A stretch of DNA of 64,000 nt, from assembly GCA_009823505.1 (NCBI GenBank), contig VZQC01000265.1:4600-68599 (forward strand). The letters run 5' to 3'. A model generated the notes under the pieces. That model did not search any database, was not told the origin of the DNA, and was given only the letters and a program-made list of their open reading frames with translations. The position numbers were made by a program, and so were the translations under genes. Below are positions 10,475-21,059 of this stretch, piece after piece. Every line of letters starts with the position of its first letter. Position 1 is the stretch's first letter. The stretch is from Rhizomys pruinosus. Taxonomy: Eukaryota > Chordata > Mammalia > Rodentia > Spalacidae.

Positions 10475-10794
10475 GTGGATCCAAACCTGTATTTCCCCAA
10501 TTGAAGCTGGAAAAACAGTTTTGAATAAAATTATGCTCGAGGCTGACTCAAGGCCATAGTTGTAGACATAGTTCCAAGGGACATCTGGGGGAACTAGTGT
10601 CTTCCAAGTTTGGGCTTGCTCTTAAAAACTAAATTTGAGAATCAGGCTGTTATATTCAGGTATTAATGAGTGGCATGACTCAATCTTTACTTTTTAACAA
10701 AAATGGAATATGATAATGAGAAAGAGGTAAGAAAAGTTATCCATACCCAGTGGGGTTCTGCCAGTCATTTTTATTGGGTACCATACAGAATTTG

Positions 10795-11145
10795 TCTTCA
10801 TCTATTTGGCTGCTATAACACAATACCATTGGCCGAGTGGCTTACAGTTAAGAGAAATTTATTTCTCACAGTTCTGGAAACCAGAAGTATGAGAAATTGC
10901 CAGCAGATTTTCTGGTAAGGACCTGCTTCCTGGTTTAGATGTGGGGTTTCTTCTGGTGCCTCACATGGTGGAGGGCTTAGAGAGTACCCTTGGAACTCTG
11001 GTTAAAGAGCACTGATCCCATCCTATTGTCCTGACCCCATCACCTCCAGAAGTCTCTACCTCCTGTGTCATCATTTGGAGAAAGGAGTAGAAATTCAATT
11101 TATAAATGTTGTGTTCAAATAGTCAACCATAGCAAGCCCATGACA
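10795..11145 (-). mobile_element. MLT1-type MaLR LTR
   Basis: The plus strand follows antisense MLT1 across its whole length: ttggctgctataacacaata, agaaatttatttctcacagt, acctgcttcctggtttag, tcacatggtggagggctta, ending caaccatagca. This is an ancient retroviral LTR with no internal region attached. Confidence 0.75.
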
Positions 11146-11194
11146 GAGAAGCCTTCAAGTACAGAAGAGTCAGGAGGAACTCTAGAGAACATTC

Positions 11195-11310
11195 CATTCA
11201 ATTCCTTTGTTTTCAAGATGAGCACATAGAAGCCTAGAGTTCTGTAATTTATCTCTGTCAAACTACTGAGCAATGCTTTGGCTTAGAAAGGCGGGACCAG
11301 GACTCAGGGA
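11195..11310 (+). mobile_element. MIR fragment
   Basis: Core-like MIR alignment: tttgttttcaagatgagcac, agagttctgtaatttatctc, gcgggaccaggactcagg. It is diverged. Confidence 0.45.
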
Positions 11311-11800
11311 AAAGAACACAGTGTGCCCCACCCAGAGATATTGGGCAAGGGTGGGGACATCCCAGGGTACATATGTCAATTAGAAGTGTTGAGCATCAAC
11401 ATGGCAGGTGACATCAGGATCACTCGGAGTCAGGGCGATCACTTGGAATCAGGGTCTAGGACCCCCTTTTTCTCAAAGTGGGTTCAGCAAGTGGAAAGTG
11501 AGAGCACAGGTGAATTTTGGCATCCTGGTTTCACAACTTGAGAGGGGCCATCTCTCATCTGTTGTCTCTAAAATCCAGGAAATGATGCTCACTGATCTGG
11601 TTGGTCTGTACACTAGGGTGTTTTTTAATTGGTAGTCTCCTTTAAAACAACATTTTTCTTTAGGGGAACAGTTGTTCTCCCCAAAAGGTGTCATATTTCT
11701 TAAAGAAGAAAGAGGAGCCATGCAGAAAAAAAGTACTAGGTATCCATTATTTGTTCAGACACTTTGGGGTTGTAAGTAACAAATCCTCCTTAATTTTAAC
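11311..11800. other. Unassigned stretch
   Basis: Nothing recognised; several short chance open frames on both strands without family signatures. Confidence 0.45.
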
Positions 11801-11812
11801 AACGAAGGCCAC

Positions 11813-12012
11813 TGGGCCAGGTGGCACACACCTTTAATCCTAGCACTTGGGAAGCAGAGGCAGGTGGATCTCCGTGAGTTCAAGGACCACCTGGTCTACA
11901 TAGTGAGCTCCAGGCCAGCTGGGACTAAAGGGAGACCCTGTCTCACAAAGACAAAAAACAAAACAAAACAACCCCCCCCAAAACAACAACCACACAACAA
12001 CAACAAAGACCC
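11813..12012 (+). mobile_element. B1 SINE
   Basis: Full-length B1 (ctgggccaggtggcacacac to gaccctgtctcacaaag) with an A/C-rich tail rich in CAA. The short flanking repeat gaaggcca occurs at about 11804 and 12015. Confidence 0.85.
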
Positions 12013-12271
12013 AATGAAGGCCAATTGCTGGTTCATAGGACTGAAGAAGTTCAAGGCAGATTCTAGCTTCAGGAGCATCTGGTCTGGGTTCAAGTTCCTT
12101 TTCCCTGTGATTTATTTCTGCTAGATATATCCTATTGCATATGCTGTTTTTATTCACAAACTAGAGTCCAGAACAGGAAATATTATTCATGGCACCAGTA
12201 GAAGTTATAAGATTCATTTTGACTGATGGGGTTAAGTCAGATAACAAGCTCAACTCTCAGTTGTTGTTTTT

Positions 12272-12356
12272 CCCCCCGGTGGTGGTGGCGATGACACCCA
12301 GGTCCTCGTATGTGCCGGCAAGCCAAGGACTCTACACCGAGCTGTACTTCCAGCTC
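12272..12356 (-). mobile_element. ID-like tRNA SINE fragment
   Basis: Reverse-complement tRNA-derived head: acacccaggtcctcgtatgt, gccggcaagccaaggactc, then taccgagct-like sequence. Consistent with a diverged ID or the ID half of a B4. Confidence 0.5.
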
Positions 12357-12654
12357 CTGCCCTATTTTTCTGTTAAATTATGGAGTACAATACCAGTTGG
12401 CTTTTCCCGGGTCCCCTGGTCTACCTCTGTTGCTGTGGCTGAGGTGCCTTCCCTTAAAGAGAAAGCCAGAGATTCTAAGTTGGGGAACTACACATAGGAA
12501 ACCACTTGATCCCTGCAAAGATGAACAGGGTTAGGGAGGCTCCAACCCCACGCCTAGCCACTGCTGGTTCTGGGATTTGAACTAAAGTCTATCTGATCTC
12601 TGGGTCATAAGAGTTGACTGGAGTTCCTCTTATTAGTCCACATGGATCCTTCCT

Positions 12655-13075
12655 GGTACCTATTGCTGCATTATACATTACCCTAAACACAGTAGATAAA
12701 ACAATAATTATGATTTCTTACCATTCGGCTCTCTGGGCTGAAGATGGCCGAGTCCTGCTCTGTGGGGTGTTTACAGGAGCTGGAACATCTAAGATCACTT
12801 TGGCACTCATACATTTTGGGTCTCCTTGGGGATGGTGGAAGAACTGCCTGCTGTCAGGAGTTGATGGCTGATCTACGTGGACTCACTGGTAGGGCAGATG
12901 GAACTCTTCCCAGGTGGTTCAGGCATCCAAGGACAGGCATTCAAAAAGGAGACGCCACTGTATCATCCTCGACAGTTTTCACTATTCCTGGCAAAACACA
13001 GCTACATGCAATGTCAATGTGGCAGGGACTGATGCAAGGCTGTCAGTATCAGAAAGAATAGAGGCTACCCAGAGC
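12655..13075 (+). mobile_element. Ancient mammalian interspersed repeat, class unresolved
   Basis: The sequence loosely follows an old repeat that begins near gctgcataacaaa and continues with aaaacaataattatgattt, aacatctaagatcacttt, gggatggtggaagaactg and a late CATGCAATGTC-like region. Two overlapping open frames here (about 85 and 105 codons) carry no recognisable domain. I am unsure whether it is LTR or DNA-type. Confidence 0.3.
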
Positions 13076-13128
13076 AAGTACCACAGTTGTGTAGTCTTCC
13101 CCTCTTCCGCCAGAGCCCATTTTTTCCC

Positions 13129-13269
13129 CCTTTGAGACAGTGTCTTGCTACATAGTCCAAGTGGGCCTCTAACTTCCTACGTAGCAGAAACTGGCCTAGA
13201 ATTCTCAGTTCTCCTGTCTCAGCCTCCTGAGTGATGGGATTACATGCATGTATCGCCATGTCTGGCTTA
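13129..13269 (-). mobile_element. Old B1-type SINE
   Basis: Reverse-complement B1 relative (tttgagacagtgtcttgcta, tcagcctcctgagtgatggg, catgtatcgccatgtctgg). The body is longer than usual because of an internal partial duplication. Confidence 0.65.
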
Positions 13270-13283
13270 GAAAGTCTCTTAAA

Positions 13284-13592
13284 ATCTTCCTTCTTCCACT
13301 CTTCTATCTCCTCCTCCTCTCTGGCTGTTGTTCCTCTCCCTCCCCCTCCTCCTCCCCACTCCTCCCTCTCTTCCTCCCTCCTCCCACTCTTCCTCATCTT
13401 CTTCCTTCCCCTCTCCTGCTGCCCTTCCTCCTCCTCCCTCCTCTTCCATCTCCTCCTCCCTGCTTTTGCCCCTCCTTCTGTTCCTTCTCCTCCTTTGCCT
13501 CCTGCTCTTCTTCCTTCCTCCCACCTCTTCCTCCTCCACCTCCTCTTTCTTCCTCTCTCCTGCTGCTGCTTGCTCTTCCTCCTCCTCTCCTT
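13284..13592. repeat. Long polypyrimidine tract
   Basis: About 300 bp of almost pure C/T on the plus strand (TCC, TCCC and CTTC permutations) with only a few purine interruptions. The Pro/Ser/Leu-rich open frames on plus and Glu/Arg/Lys-rich frames on minus are compositional artefacts. Mirror-symmetric blocks make triplex (H-DNA) formation possible. Confidence 0.95.
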
Positions 13593-13596
13593 CATA

Positions 13597-13619
13597 TGTG
13601 TGTGTGTGTGTGTGTGTGT
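13597..13619. repeat. (GT)n microsatellite
   Basis: About 11 GT units between the polypyrimidine tract and a B4-type SINE. Confidence 0.9.
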
Positions 13620-13898
13620 ACAGGTGCACTCGGAGGCCTGCAGACAGCCTCAGGTGTCATTCCTCAGGTGCTATCCACATTGCCTTTTGAGACAGGGTTT
13701 CTCACTGGCCTGGAACTTGCCAAGTAGACTAGGTTGGATCCACCTGTCTCTAACTTCCCAGCTCTGGTATTACAAGCATGCACCACTATGCCTAGCTTTT
13801 TAATAAGTTTTTAAATATGGGTTCTAGGGCTCAAACTCATGTCCTAGTGCCTGCAAGACAAACACCTCACTGCCTGAGCTCTCTCTCCCTCATCCCTA
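13620..13898 (-). mobile_element. B4/RSINE1-type SINE
   Basis: Reverse complement: cctcaggtgtcattcctcag, ttttgagacagggtttctca, gcatgcaccactatgcctag, then a tRNA-like end with ctcaaactcatgtcctagtg and ctgcctgagctctctctcc. Confidence 0.75.
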
Positions 13899-14620
13899 AT
13901 TCTCTCCTTTGAAGGACATGACCATTTATATCCAATGAAGGAAAATGTATCTCTGGAGAGATCTCACCCATGGAGAATCTAGAGATCCCTGAAGGGCATG
14001 GCCACAAATTTGCTGTTCTAACTTGGTATACTATATAATGGCATTTGCGGTTTTCAATACTACCTGATGTTCACTGTATAATTTGTCCCAGATGCATGTT
14101 TTGCAGTCCCAGGCTTAATTTTTTAAACCTAGGCTGAGTGCTAAATGGCTCACCCTTGGTTTCCCTTTGGGATTTAGTATGAGAACATCAAGTATTTAAA
14201 GTCATGGTAGGACATCATGCATGCACTGACAGGCACCCAAAGTTGAGAGAGAGAGAGAGAGAGATCAGCCACCCCATGGTCTCCTCTAACACTGTTCATT
14301 CTGGTCAGGTGGTAAAAGTCTAATCTCTATTTGCCAAAAGGCCAAGGTAATTGTTGTCTTGGGTATTCATTCCACTCTTTTGATAAATATAGCTGCTTTA
14401 AGATTGGTATATTTTACCTATAAAGCATATCATCTTCATTCTGTTTCTCTTTTCTTTCCTTACTACTGTGAAATTAAAGCTATTCTAGTTTTTAAGCCTG
14501 AAGATGAAGATTTTTCAAACCCAACATTCTTAACGATCACTTAAACTTTTCTGAGGGGGTGTGAAGGTATTTATTTTTATTATCTATTTCCTTTTCCCAA
14601 CACTTGGCTCTTGTCAGCTC
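13899..14620. other. Unassigned stretch with a short (GA)n
   Basis: No transposon recognised. A (GA)n run of about 20 bp lies at 14245-14264. No exon-like open frame. Confidence 0.5.
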
Positions 14621-14624
14621 CACA

Positions 14625-15060
14625 CATGAATGTTTTTGGTTTTTTTTTTTAAATCAGAATTTTTTTTAATTTCTTTTTTTTATTATTATTTTTATTGGTG
14701 CTTTGTGCATTTCATACATCATTTTCCAATTCAGATCAGGCATATTTCCCTTTCCCTTCCCCCCTACCCCCACCCCATCCCGGATCATGCATTTTGCCAT
14801 AACTGTCCTGCATCTTTCTCTGTTTTTTTTTTTTTTCATTTTTTAGCTATAAGTGATGATCCATGAGTACAAGCATCCTTCATATGAAACCAATTTGCAG
14901 GCTGTTGTGCCCAAACCCCCACAGCCCCACCATCTAGCAGGGGGTGAGGGGTTGTATGTTCAATCAAGTTGATCAAATGAGTGTCCAGACTACATTGCTG
15001 TAGTTTCACCATTCACCCCAATCGCAGCCCTTACATTCTACCATGTCCCCTCTTCCGCAG
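14625..15060 (-). mobile_element. Possible antisense retroelement 3' region
   Basis: A T-rich start (tttattattatttttattgg) is followed by C-rich runs (cccttcccccctaccccca) and a second T run at 14822-14834, which together resemble the reverse complement of a rodent LINE or LTR-element 3' UTR. I cannot name the family. Confidence 0.3.
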
Positions 15061-17495
15061 ATTGTTCCCTAGGCTTAGGAAAGGGGCACAGGTGGATGAG
15101 AAGCAAAACAGTCCACTCTCTCTGGAGCTGTTGTCTTGGACTCTGGTCAATTCTGGCTGTTTCCATGAATGTTGTTTTAAGATCAGTATTTTTATTATCC
15201 CCTCCTCTTACTTCAAATCAGTCCGGGTTATGCTCCAACTCTTTTATCCTCTAGCTTGGCATTTTGAGGGGAGTTTGTTCTATGCTGTGTCCACTCCACT
15301 TTAGCTGTTTTTCTAATTCTCATTTCATGGCTCATAAACAAGAAAAAATTCAGAGCATGGCATTCCTGGTAAATGTTTGTGGTTAAGTTTTGAAGTTTCC
15401 AGATGATTTGCACACAGTGAGTGAAATTCTTGTCCTCCTCTAGAAAGTAAAAGTTGGGTATGGAGTTCCTTTTTTGAGGTACTGAAGCTCAGAGGAAGTT
15501 CTTGGCATCCTGGGATCTACTGAGTGAATTTCCCAAGAGTTTCTTAAAAATTCAGTGTACCATAGCCCCAAACTGCTACAAGTATCATGAGGGTATTTGC
15601 TTTGGGCTCAGAGAGGCTGAGAAGCACTGCTGAAGGCAGAAGTCTGTGGCCGGTATCCTGACCTCACGGAAGCAGGATGTGAAGTCTCACAGGACCGAGA
15701 GAAAATTTGAGATCTTAAGTCTTTTCTCTTTTACTGACTAGTCCTTTCCAGTGAAATAAAGTTCTTCCTTGACTGAGAACAATTTCTATAAACGTTGTCC
15801 AACTCTGTTAGGGTTAGCCACCCCGTTCGAATGCTCAAGCGCAATCTATGCAGCATGTCCATCAAACAGCCACATTAGCCTGTATTGATGGATAAGCCCT
15901 GGCTAGGCTCCTTCACATGGGAAAATCTTTAAGCTCTGTGATACATGTGTAGATAAAGAAGATTATACCCCTCGGGGGTTAGCAGCAGAAAAATGAGCCT
16001 ACATGAAAGCAAGGAATGCAAGGTTTTGAGGTCTAGAATCTGGACACAGGTCTGGGAGCTAAAGCCTTCTAACACAGTTGTGTAGGTTGTTTGGTGAGCT
16101 GGTGTGGATCTTCCTGAGGAGGAGAGGGAGGGGCATGAAAAATAATTTCACTACTCCATTTTTCTTGGGCCAAGGACATCTGCCCTTGGATGGCTTGTGT
16201 TCCTATCTGAGGACAGCAGTTATTTGTCCCAGCCTTTGACATTGAATGTAGAAAGCCGTGAGACTGAGCTCTGGCCAAGTAAGGAGGGCAGAAGTGTTGA
16301 GGCCATTCACAGGCGTGGTCCCAGAACCTTCCCTCTCACATGGTCCTGTACGTGTTTCCTCTCTCCGGGGATGTTGGCTGGAGTTTATTCCCAGAGCCTA
16401 GGGCATGGCAGCCAGGTTTGTCTACAAATGGCTGTGTGAATGAAATTCTCTCCAAACGCTTTCCTCCCCATCTCCATCCTTCTGTTCTCTTCTCCTGTCT
16501 GTCATGAACAACTTTCCTACATCCTGGGTGAGAACTTGGAGTGTACTGGTTATGATGGGCAGCATCAACTTAACCAGTGGCCAGGGGGATGCCTTACCCT
16601 TCCCTGCTTGCTGGCTATTGCCACTCTCTTGGAGGCTGTCCCATGGGGAGCTGTCAGGGCATACGGAGTCACACTGGCTGAGACTGCTCCTTGGTCTATG
16701 TTGGTCTTTCCCTTTAAGACTTGATAAAATGACGGCTGTTCTTCAGTTTCATTTTTGCCTTCTCTGAATCAAGGCCTGGTTCATTCTAACCTGGGCCTAC
16801 AGCAAAATTCCTACCTGGTGACAATTTGCTGTTCTCTGTGTACAAAAGTGACAGGCATTTAGCCAGTCTTTAGTATCTGGCTAGCTCCTGGCTGAGACCG
16901 AGACAGCAGGGGACATATCTTCTAACAGAAGGTTTCATAAATCAAAGTGCAAGAGACTCTAAAGGACTTAAAATAGAGGATGTGATGCCATTCATAAACA
17001 GATTACGTAGGAAGTCAGTGAAGAGGGGATTTGTAAGACCTTCATAGGTTGGAGAAGTTACAAGGAAGCTGGAGATTCTACTTGCCTTCGGAAGAAATGT
17101 GAGTCGGAAAAGGCTCCATGTAAAGCCACTGTCGTGTCCCCACCCCCCCCCACCCTGCTCCATACAAAAGGCCTCCCTTTCTCTTTGGAGCTGGGGAGTT
17201 AGGTTTGGATCAGTGAGGCCCCCACTGGCTGGAGTGGGCTGTAGCTGAGATGAGAGAGTAACACTCTAGGGGAACAGGGAGGCATTTGGAATCGGGGTTG
17301 GCTCCCCAGTTCCCGGAGAGGATGCTATTTTCAGGAGAGCCCTGCCACAGCCCGGATTCTTCTCTATCTATGATGTGCTGGAGCTAACTCATGTTGGCCA
17401 AGAGAGCCAACCAATGCATTTTCAGGAGTCTTGTGAGTTTGTTATGAAATGTGCCTATCATTATAGATTAAGCTCTATAAACCTCACATGATCTG
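15061..17495. other. Unassigned 2.4-kb stretch
   Basis: Almost no recognisable repeats, which is unusual in this SINE-dense window. There are short C and G runs only (for example near 17141-17152). No open frame shows a family motif. A weak MER-like ending (gagaagcactgctg) lies near 15620 but is too short to call. Confidence 0.5.
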
Positions 17496-17497
17496 AT

Positions 17498-17853
17498 CAT
17501 TTGCTTTGGTTTGGACTAATGACCCCCAAAGGCTCTTACATTAAAAGAGGGTAATACTATGGGGAGGTGTGAAACCTTTAATATGTGGGGCTTGATGGAA
17601 AGTCCTTGGACCCTTGAAAATGTCTTTAGTTCCTCAAAGGGAATTGTGCTCCTTATTTCTTGGCCATTAGGTAAATGGCTTTGTTCTGACGTGTGTTTCT
17701 GCCATAATATGTTGCCTCATAAAGGGCTGAAGAAATTGGGGCCAATCAGTCATGGACTGGAACCTTCAAAATCATGAGCCAAATGAAACTTTTTCTTTGT
17801 AAGTTAATTATCTCAAGTATTTTGTTACAGTGATGGAAAGTTGATAAATATAC
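17498..17853 (+). mobile_element. MaLR-like LTR
   Basis: Starts near tttgctttggtttggacta and ends atgagccaaatgaaac, taattatctcaagtattttg, ttacagtgatggaaag, the typical 3' end of a rodent/mammalian MaLR LTR family. Related copies lie at 24728-25110 and 52860-53455. No internal retroviral sequence adjoins it. Confidence 0.55.
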
Positions 17854-17872
17854 TCTTTAATAAATTAGATTA

Positions 17873-17902
17873 AAATAAAGACAATATGTAAACATATTGT
17901 CT

Positions 17903-17908
<6 letters not shown>
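17873..17908. repeat. Perfect 17-bp inverted repeat
   Basis: Arms aaataaagacaatatgt (17873-17889) and acatattgtctttattt (17892-17908) are exact reverse complements separated by 2 nt. The right arm runs into a (TTTA)n tract that is the tail of a minus-strand B1. Confidence 0.9.
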
Positions 17909-17933
<25 letters not shown>

Positions 17934-18030
17934 CATGCAGAGTCTCAGTATGTAGCCTAGACTAGCCTCAAACTCCTGACCCCCCTGCCTTAGCTTCCCA
18001 AGTGCTAGGATTACAGGCGTGTGTTTCCAA
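17905..18030 (-). mobile_element. B1 SINE with (TTTA)n tail
   Basis: A (TTTA)n run at 17905-17933 is followed by reverse-complement B1 (agtctcagtatgtagcctag, cttcccaagtgctaggatta, caggcgtgtg). Confidence 0.7.
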
Positions 18031-18074
18031 GTTTTGCCACTTCCCTATTGTCCATGCTCTAGACATTATTTAGG

Positions 18075-18250
18075 ACTATTATGATGGTCTTAGGGCTTGA
18101 ATTGTGGTCCCTTCTCTATTTACATGCTGAATATCTAATCCCTAGACCTGAGACTTGCCTTGTTGGGAAAGAAGGCTACTGTAGATAGTTAGTTAAGGCA
18201 AGGTCATGAAGGAGAGACTCTAGACCAATCTTCCTGATGATTCTAAGTAG
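18075..18250 (+). mobile_element. MLT1-type LTR fragment
   Basis: Follows the 5' half of MLT1: cttgaattgtggtcccttct, atgctgaatatctaatccct, then ttgccttgttggg and agttaaggcaaggtcatgaa. Only the 5' part is preserved. Confidence 0.5.
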
Positions 18251-18267
18251 GGGACTTTCGGAGGGTG

Positions 18268-18745
18268 GGTTGGGGATGTAGCTCAGGTGGCAGAGTGCTT
18301 ATTGAGTATACATGAAGACCTTGGTTCAAGCCCAAATACCATATAAAGCTGGGCATGGTGGCACATACTTTTTTTTAAATTTTTTAAATTTATTTTTGTA
18401 TGTGTATGAGTGTACTGTCTGCATGTAGGTTTGTGCACCCGTGTCGTGCAATGCCGTTGAGGTCAGAAGAGGGTCTCGGATTCCCCTGGAACTGGAGTTC
18501 TCCTGGAATTGGAGTTACAGACGGTTCTTAGCAGCCATGTGGGTGCTGGAGATTGAACCCGGGTCCTCTGCAAGAGCAGTCGGTACTCTTAACCACTAGG
18601 CTATCTCTCCAGCCCCAGTGGCACATACTTGTAATCCCACACTAGATTGGTGGAGACAGCAGGACCAAGAGTCCAAGGCAATTCTTGGCTATACAGAGTT
18701 CAATTCCAGCCTGAGCCACATGAAACCCTGTCTCAAAAAAAGGAG
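18268..18745 (+). mobile_element. B4 SINE (ID-B1 fusion), split by B2
   Basis: An ID-like head (gggttggggatgtagctcag, tggcagagtgctt) is fused to a B1 body (agctgggcatggtggcacat) that resumes after the B2 with gcacatacttgtaatcccac and ends gaaaccctgtctc plus A tail. Confidence 0.85.
18371..18617 (-). mobile_element. B2 SINE inserted in B4
   Basis: Full-length reverse-complement B2 (gagtgtactgtctgcatgta, cccgtgtcgtgcaatgccg, gagattgaacccgggtcctc, ctatctctccagcccc). It is flanked by the perfect 13-bp duplication gtggcacatactt (18358-18370 and 18618-18630), which comes from the B4 host. Confidence 0.95.
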
Positions 18746-18747
18746 TG

Positions 18748-19045
18748 GTGGGCTGGGGAGATGGCTCAGTGGGTAAAGTGCTTGCTGAGCAAGTGTCCAC
18801 TGGAACTGGAAACTGGACTGGAGTTTAATTCCCAGAAATCAACATTAAAAGTTGAGTGGACCTGTGCGGGGCTTCCTGTAATTCCGGTACTTAGGAGGCA
18901 GGAGCACAGAGTCCATCCCTAGAGCAAGCTGGCTAGCCAGACCAGCTGAAATGGTGAGCTCCCTGTTCAATGAGACACCCTGGTCAAGACATATGAACAC
19001 ACACTCACACATACACTATACATATACACAAACAAACAAATATGA
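18748..19045 (+). mobile_element. RSINE1/B4A-type SINE
   Basis: tRNA-like head (ggctggggagatggctcagt, gggtaaagtgcttgctga), B1-like middle (ccggtacttaggaggcagg), the RSINE1-like section agctggctagccagacc, tgagacaccctggtcaag, and a CA-rich tail. Confidence 0.85.
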
Positions 19046-19410
19046 GGCATTGGATACTGGGAAGGACATATGCAGAAAGAATGCCAGTTGAAGGGGAAGA
19101 AGAAAGAGATTGGGGCTTTCAGCAGGATTCGAGACTCCTTGAAATTGTCAGCCAACAACCACATGCTAGGAGAGGGCATGGAGCAGACAGGGCTGTGGTG
19201 CTTTGAGAGCATGCTTGCAGGAAACGCACTCAGATAGCAACATTCACATAGCAAAGTTGTATCACAGCACCACATGTGCTGTCGATCTCCATCCCTCACT
19301 CCTTGACCAGTAACTTCTCACTGCTCATGCCTTAGAATAGCCACAGTGGGTGATCTGTAAACAAACCTACAAATCAGGGCTTGACTTATTGCTCTGTTGA
19401 TTGTTTGGAC
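19046..19410. other. Unassigned stretch
   Basis: No repeat recognised between the RSINE1-like SINE and the hAT fossil. Confidence 0.45.
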
Positions 19411-19411
19411 A

Positions 19412-19637
19412 AGGGGCTGGCGAGCTGCAGGGTGATAGCCAAATCTGGGATTGGGCCTGCTTTTGTAAAAGTTTTATTGGAACCCAGCTACTGACAGCCT
19501 TTCCTTTAATTGATGTCTGTGGCTGGTTTTTTACTACAGTGGCAAAGTTGAGTGTTTGCAACAGAGCCTCTGTGGCTCACAAATTTAATGATACTCACTT
19601 TCTGTTCCTTATGGTAAAAGCTTGCTGAACCCTTGAG
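19412..19637 (+). mobile_element. Ancient hAT-type DNA transposon fossil
   Basis: Same family as 1436-1650 but in the opposite orientation: tgcttttgtaaaagttttat, tggaacccagctactg, gtggcaaagttgagtgtttg, caacagagcctctgtggctc, and an end near aagcttgctgaaccctt. Non-coding. Confidence 0.55.
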
Positions 19638-19642
19638 CTAGA

Positions 19643-20580
19643 CTTAAAGCAATGAAGCAATCAGCAGAGCCTACAGCATATGAGAAAAGCTTTAGCAACT
19701 GGACTAATATCTAGAATCAGTAAAGCACTTTAAAACTTAAACACCCAGCCGGGCGTGGTGGCGCACGCCTTTAATCCTAGCACTTGGGAGGCAGAGGCAG
19801 GTGGATCTTTGTGAGTTCAAGGCCAGCCTGGTCTACAGAGTAAATTCCAGGACAGTTGGGACTACAGGGAGACCCTGTCTCGAAAAGACCAAAAAACAAA
19901 ACAAACAAACAAAAAAAACTTAAACACCCAAGCCCCAAATCATATACTCAGTTAATGGGCAAATGAGTTTAACAGATAATTCTCAAAAGAAGGAATACAA
20001 ATAGCCAACAAATACTTGCACTATGGTTCAATATCCTCAGCCATCTGGGAGATACAAGCAGAAATGGCACTGAAATTCTATCTCACCCCAGTCAGACCAG
20101 CTATCACCAAGGAAGCAAATGACCAAGATTGCTGTGAGGAGGCGGGAGAAGAACAGCATTTACTCACTGCTGGTGGGAAGGTAAACTGCTGCAGCCACTG
20201 TGGAAATCAGCATAGGGTTCCTCACAAACCTAACACTTCTATATGATCTAGATGTACAGCTCCTGAGTATCTACCGGAAGGAATCGAAATCAGCACATCA
20301 CACAGATACCTGCACATCCATTTATTCCTGTACTATTCACAAGAGCCAAGACATGGAACCAGCCTAAATATCCATCAAAAGATGAATGGATAAGGAAAAT
20401 GTGGGAAAAGCACACGGTGAAATTTGATTTGGTCACAGAGAAGAAAAAAATTTACTGGAAATGACAGAAAGAAGAGCATTTGCTAGAAAGTAGATGAATC
20501 TGGAGACCATCATGTTAAGCAAAATACACCAGCTCAGAAATATCTCATGTTTTCTATAATGCTGAATCTAAATTCAACTA
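19643..20580 (+). mobile_element. L1 ORF2 3' end, split by B1
   Basis: Collinear with the last part of L1 ORF2 and the start of its 3' UTR: actggactaatatctagaat, ttctcaaaagaaggaataca, ctatctcaccccagtcagac, cactgctggtgggaaggtaa, catccatcaaaagatgaatg, gaccatcatgttaagcaaaa. It is heavily diverged with stops. A young B1 splits it at 19748-19915. Confidence 0.75.
19748..19915 (+). mobile_element. Young full-length B1 SINE
   Basis: Near-consensus B1 (gccgggcgtggtggcgcacg to gaccctgtctcgaaaagacc) with an A-rich tail. It is flanked by the perfect 15-bp duplication aaacttaaacaccca (19733-19747 and 19916-19930). Almost identical to the B1 at 57214-57362, so recently active in this lineage. Confidence 0.97.
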
Positions 20581-20842
20581 TATAGTAAAAAGACACACAC
20601 ACACATGCACGTGTGCACGCACATGAAAAATGCCACAACTAAGTTGGGGAGATGGTTCAGTGGATAAAAGCACTTGAGGCACTTGGATTCGAATCCCCAG
20701 AACCTACACAATGACGGGGTCTTAGTGAGCATCTGCAGTCCCAGTGCTCCTAAGGCGAGGTGGGAGGTGGAAGCCGGAGACTCACTGGAAGCTTGTGGGC
20801 CCACTAGCTTGGTGTACACAGCAGCAAAACAAGCTAGAAGGT

Positions 20843-21057
20843 GGGGCTGGAAAGATGGCTCTATGGTTAAGAGCCCTGGCTGCTCTTGCAGAGGACCTGA
20901 GTTCAGTTCCCAGGACCCACATGTGGCTAACAACTAACTGTAACTCTAATTCCAGGGGAATTCTATGCCCTTTTTGCTGTCTGCAGGCACTGCATGACAT
21001 GGGTGCACTTATCTCCATGCAGGCAATACAATCATACACATAAAATAAAAGTAAGTG
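20843..21057 (+). mobile_element. B2 SINE (first part of B2-B1 composite)
   Basis: B2 head ggggctggaaagatggctct, body with atgacatgggtgcacttatc, and A-rich end cacataaaataaaagtaagt. It leads directly into a B1. No separate target duplication lies between B2 and B1. Confidence 0.85.
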
Positions 21058-21059
21058 TG

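Noticed and set aside
13065..13803. Open frames of 120-190 codons on both strands
   Set aside because: Low-complexity Ser/Pro/Leu or Glu/Arg/Lys translations of the polypyrimidine tract and neighbouring SINEs.
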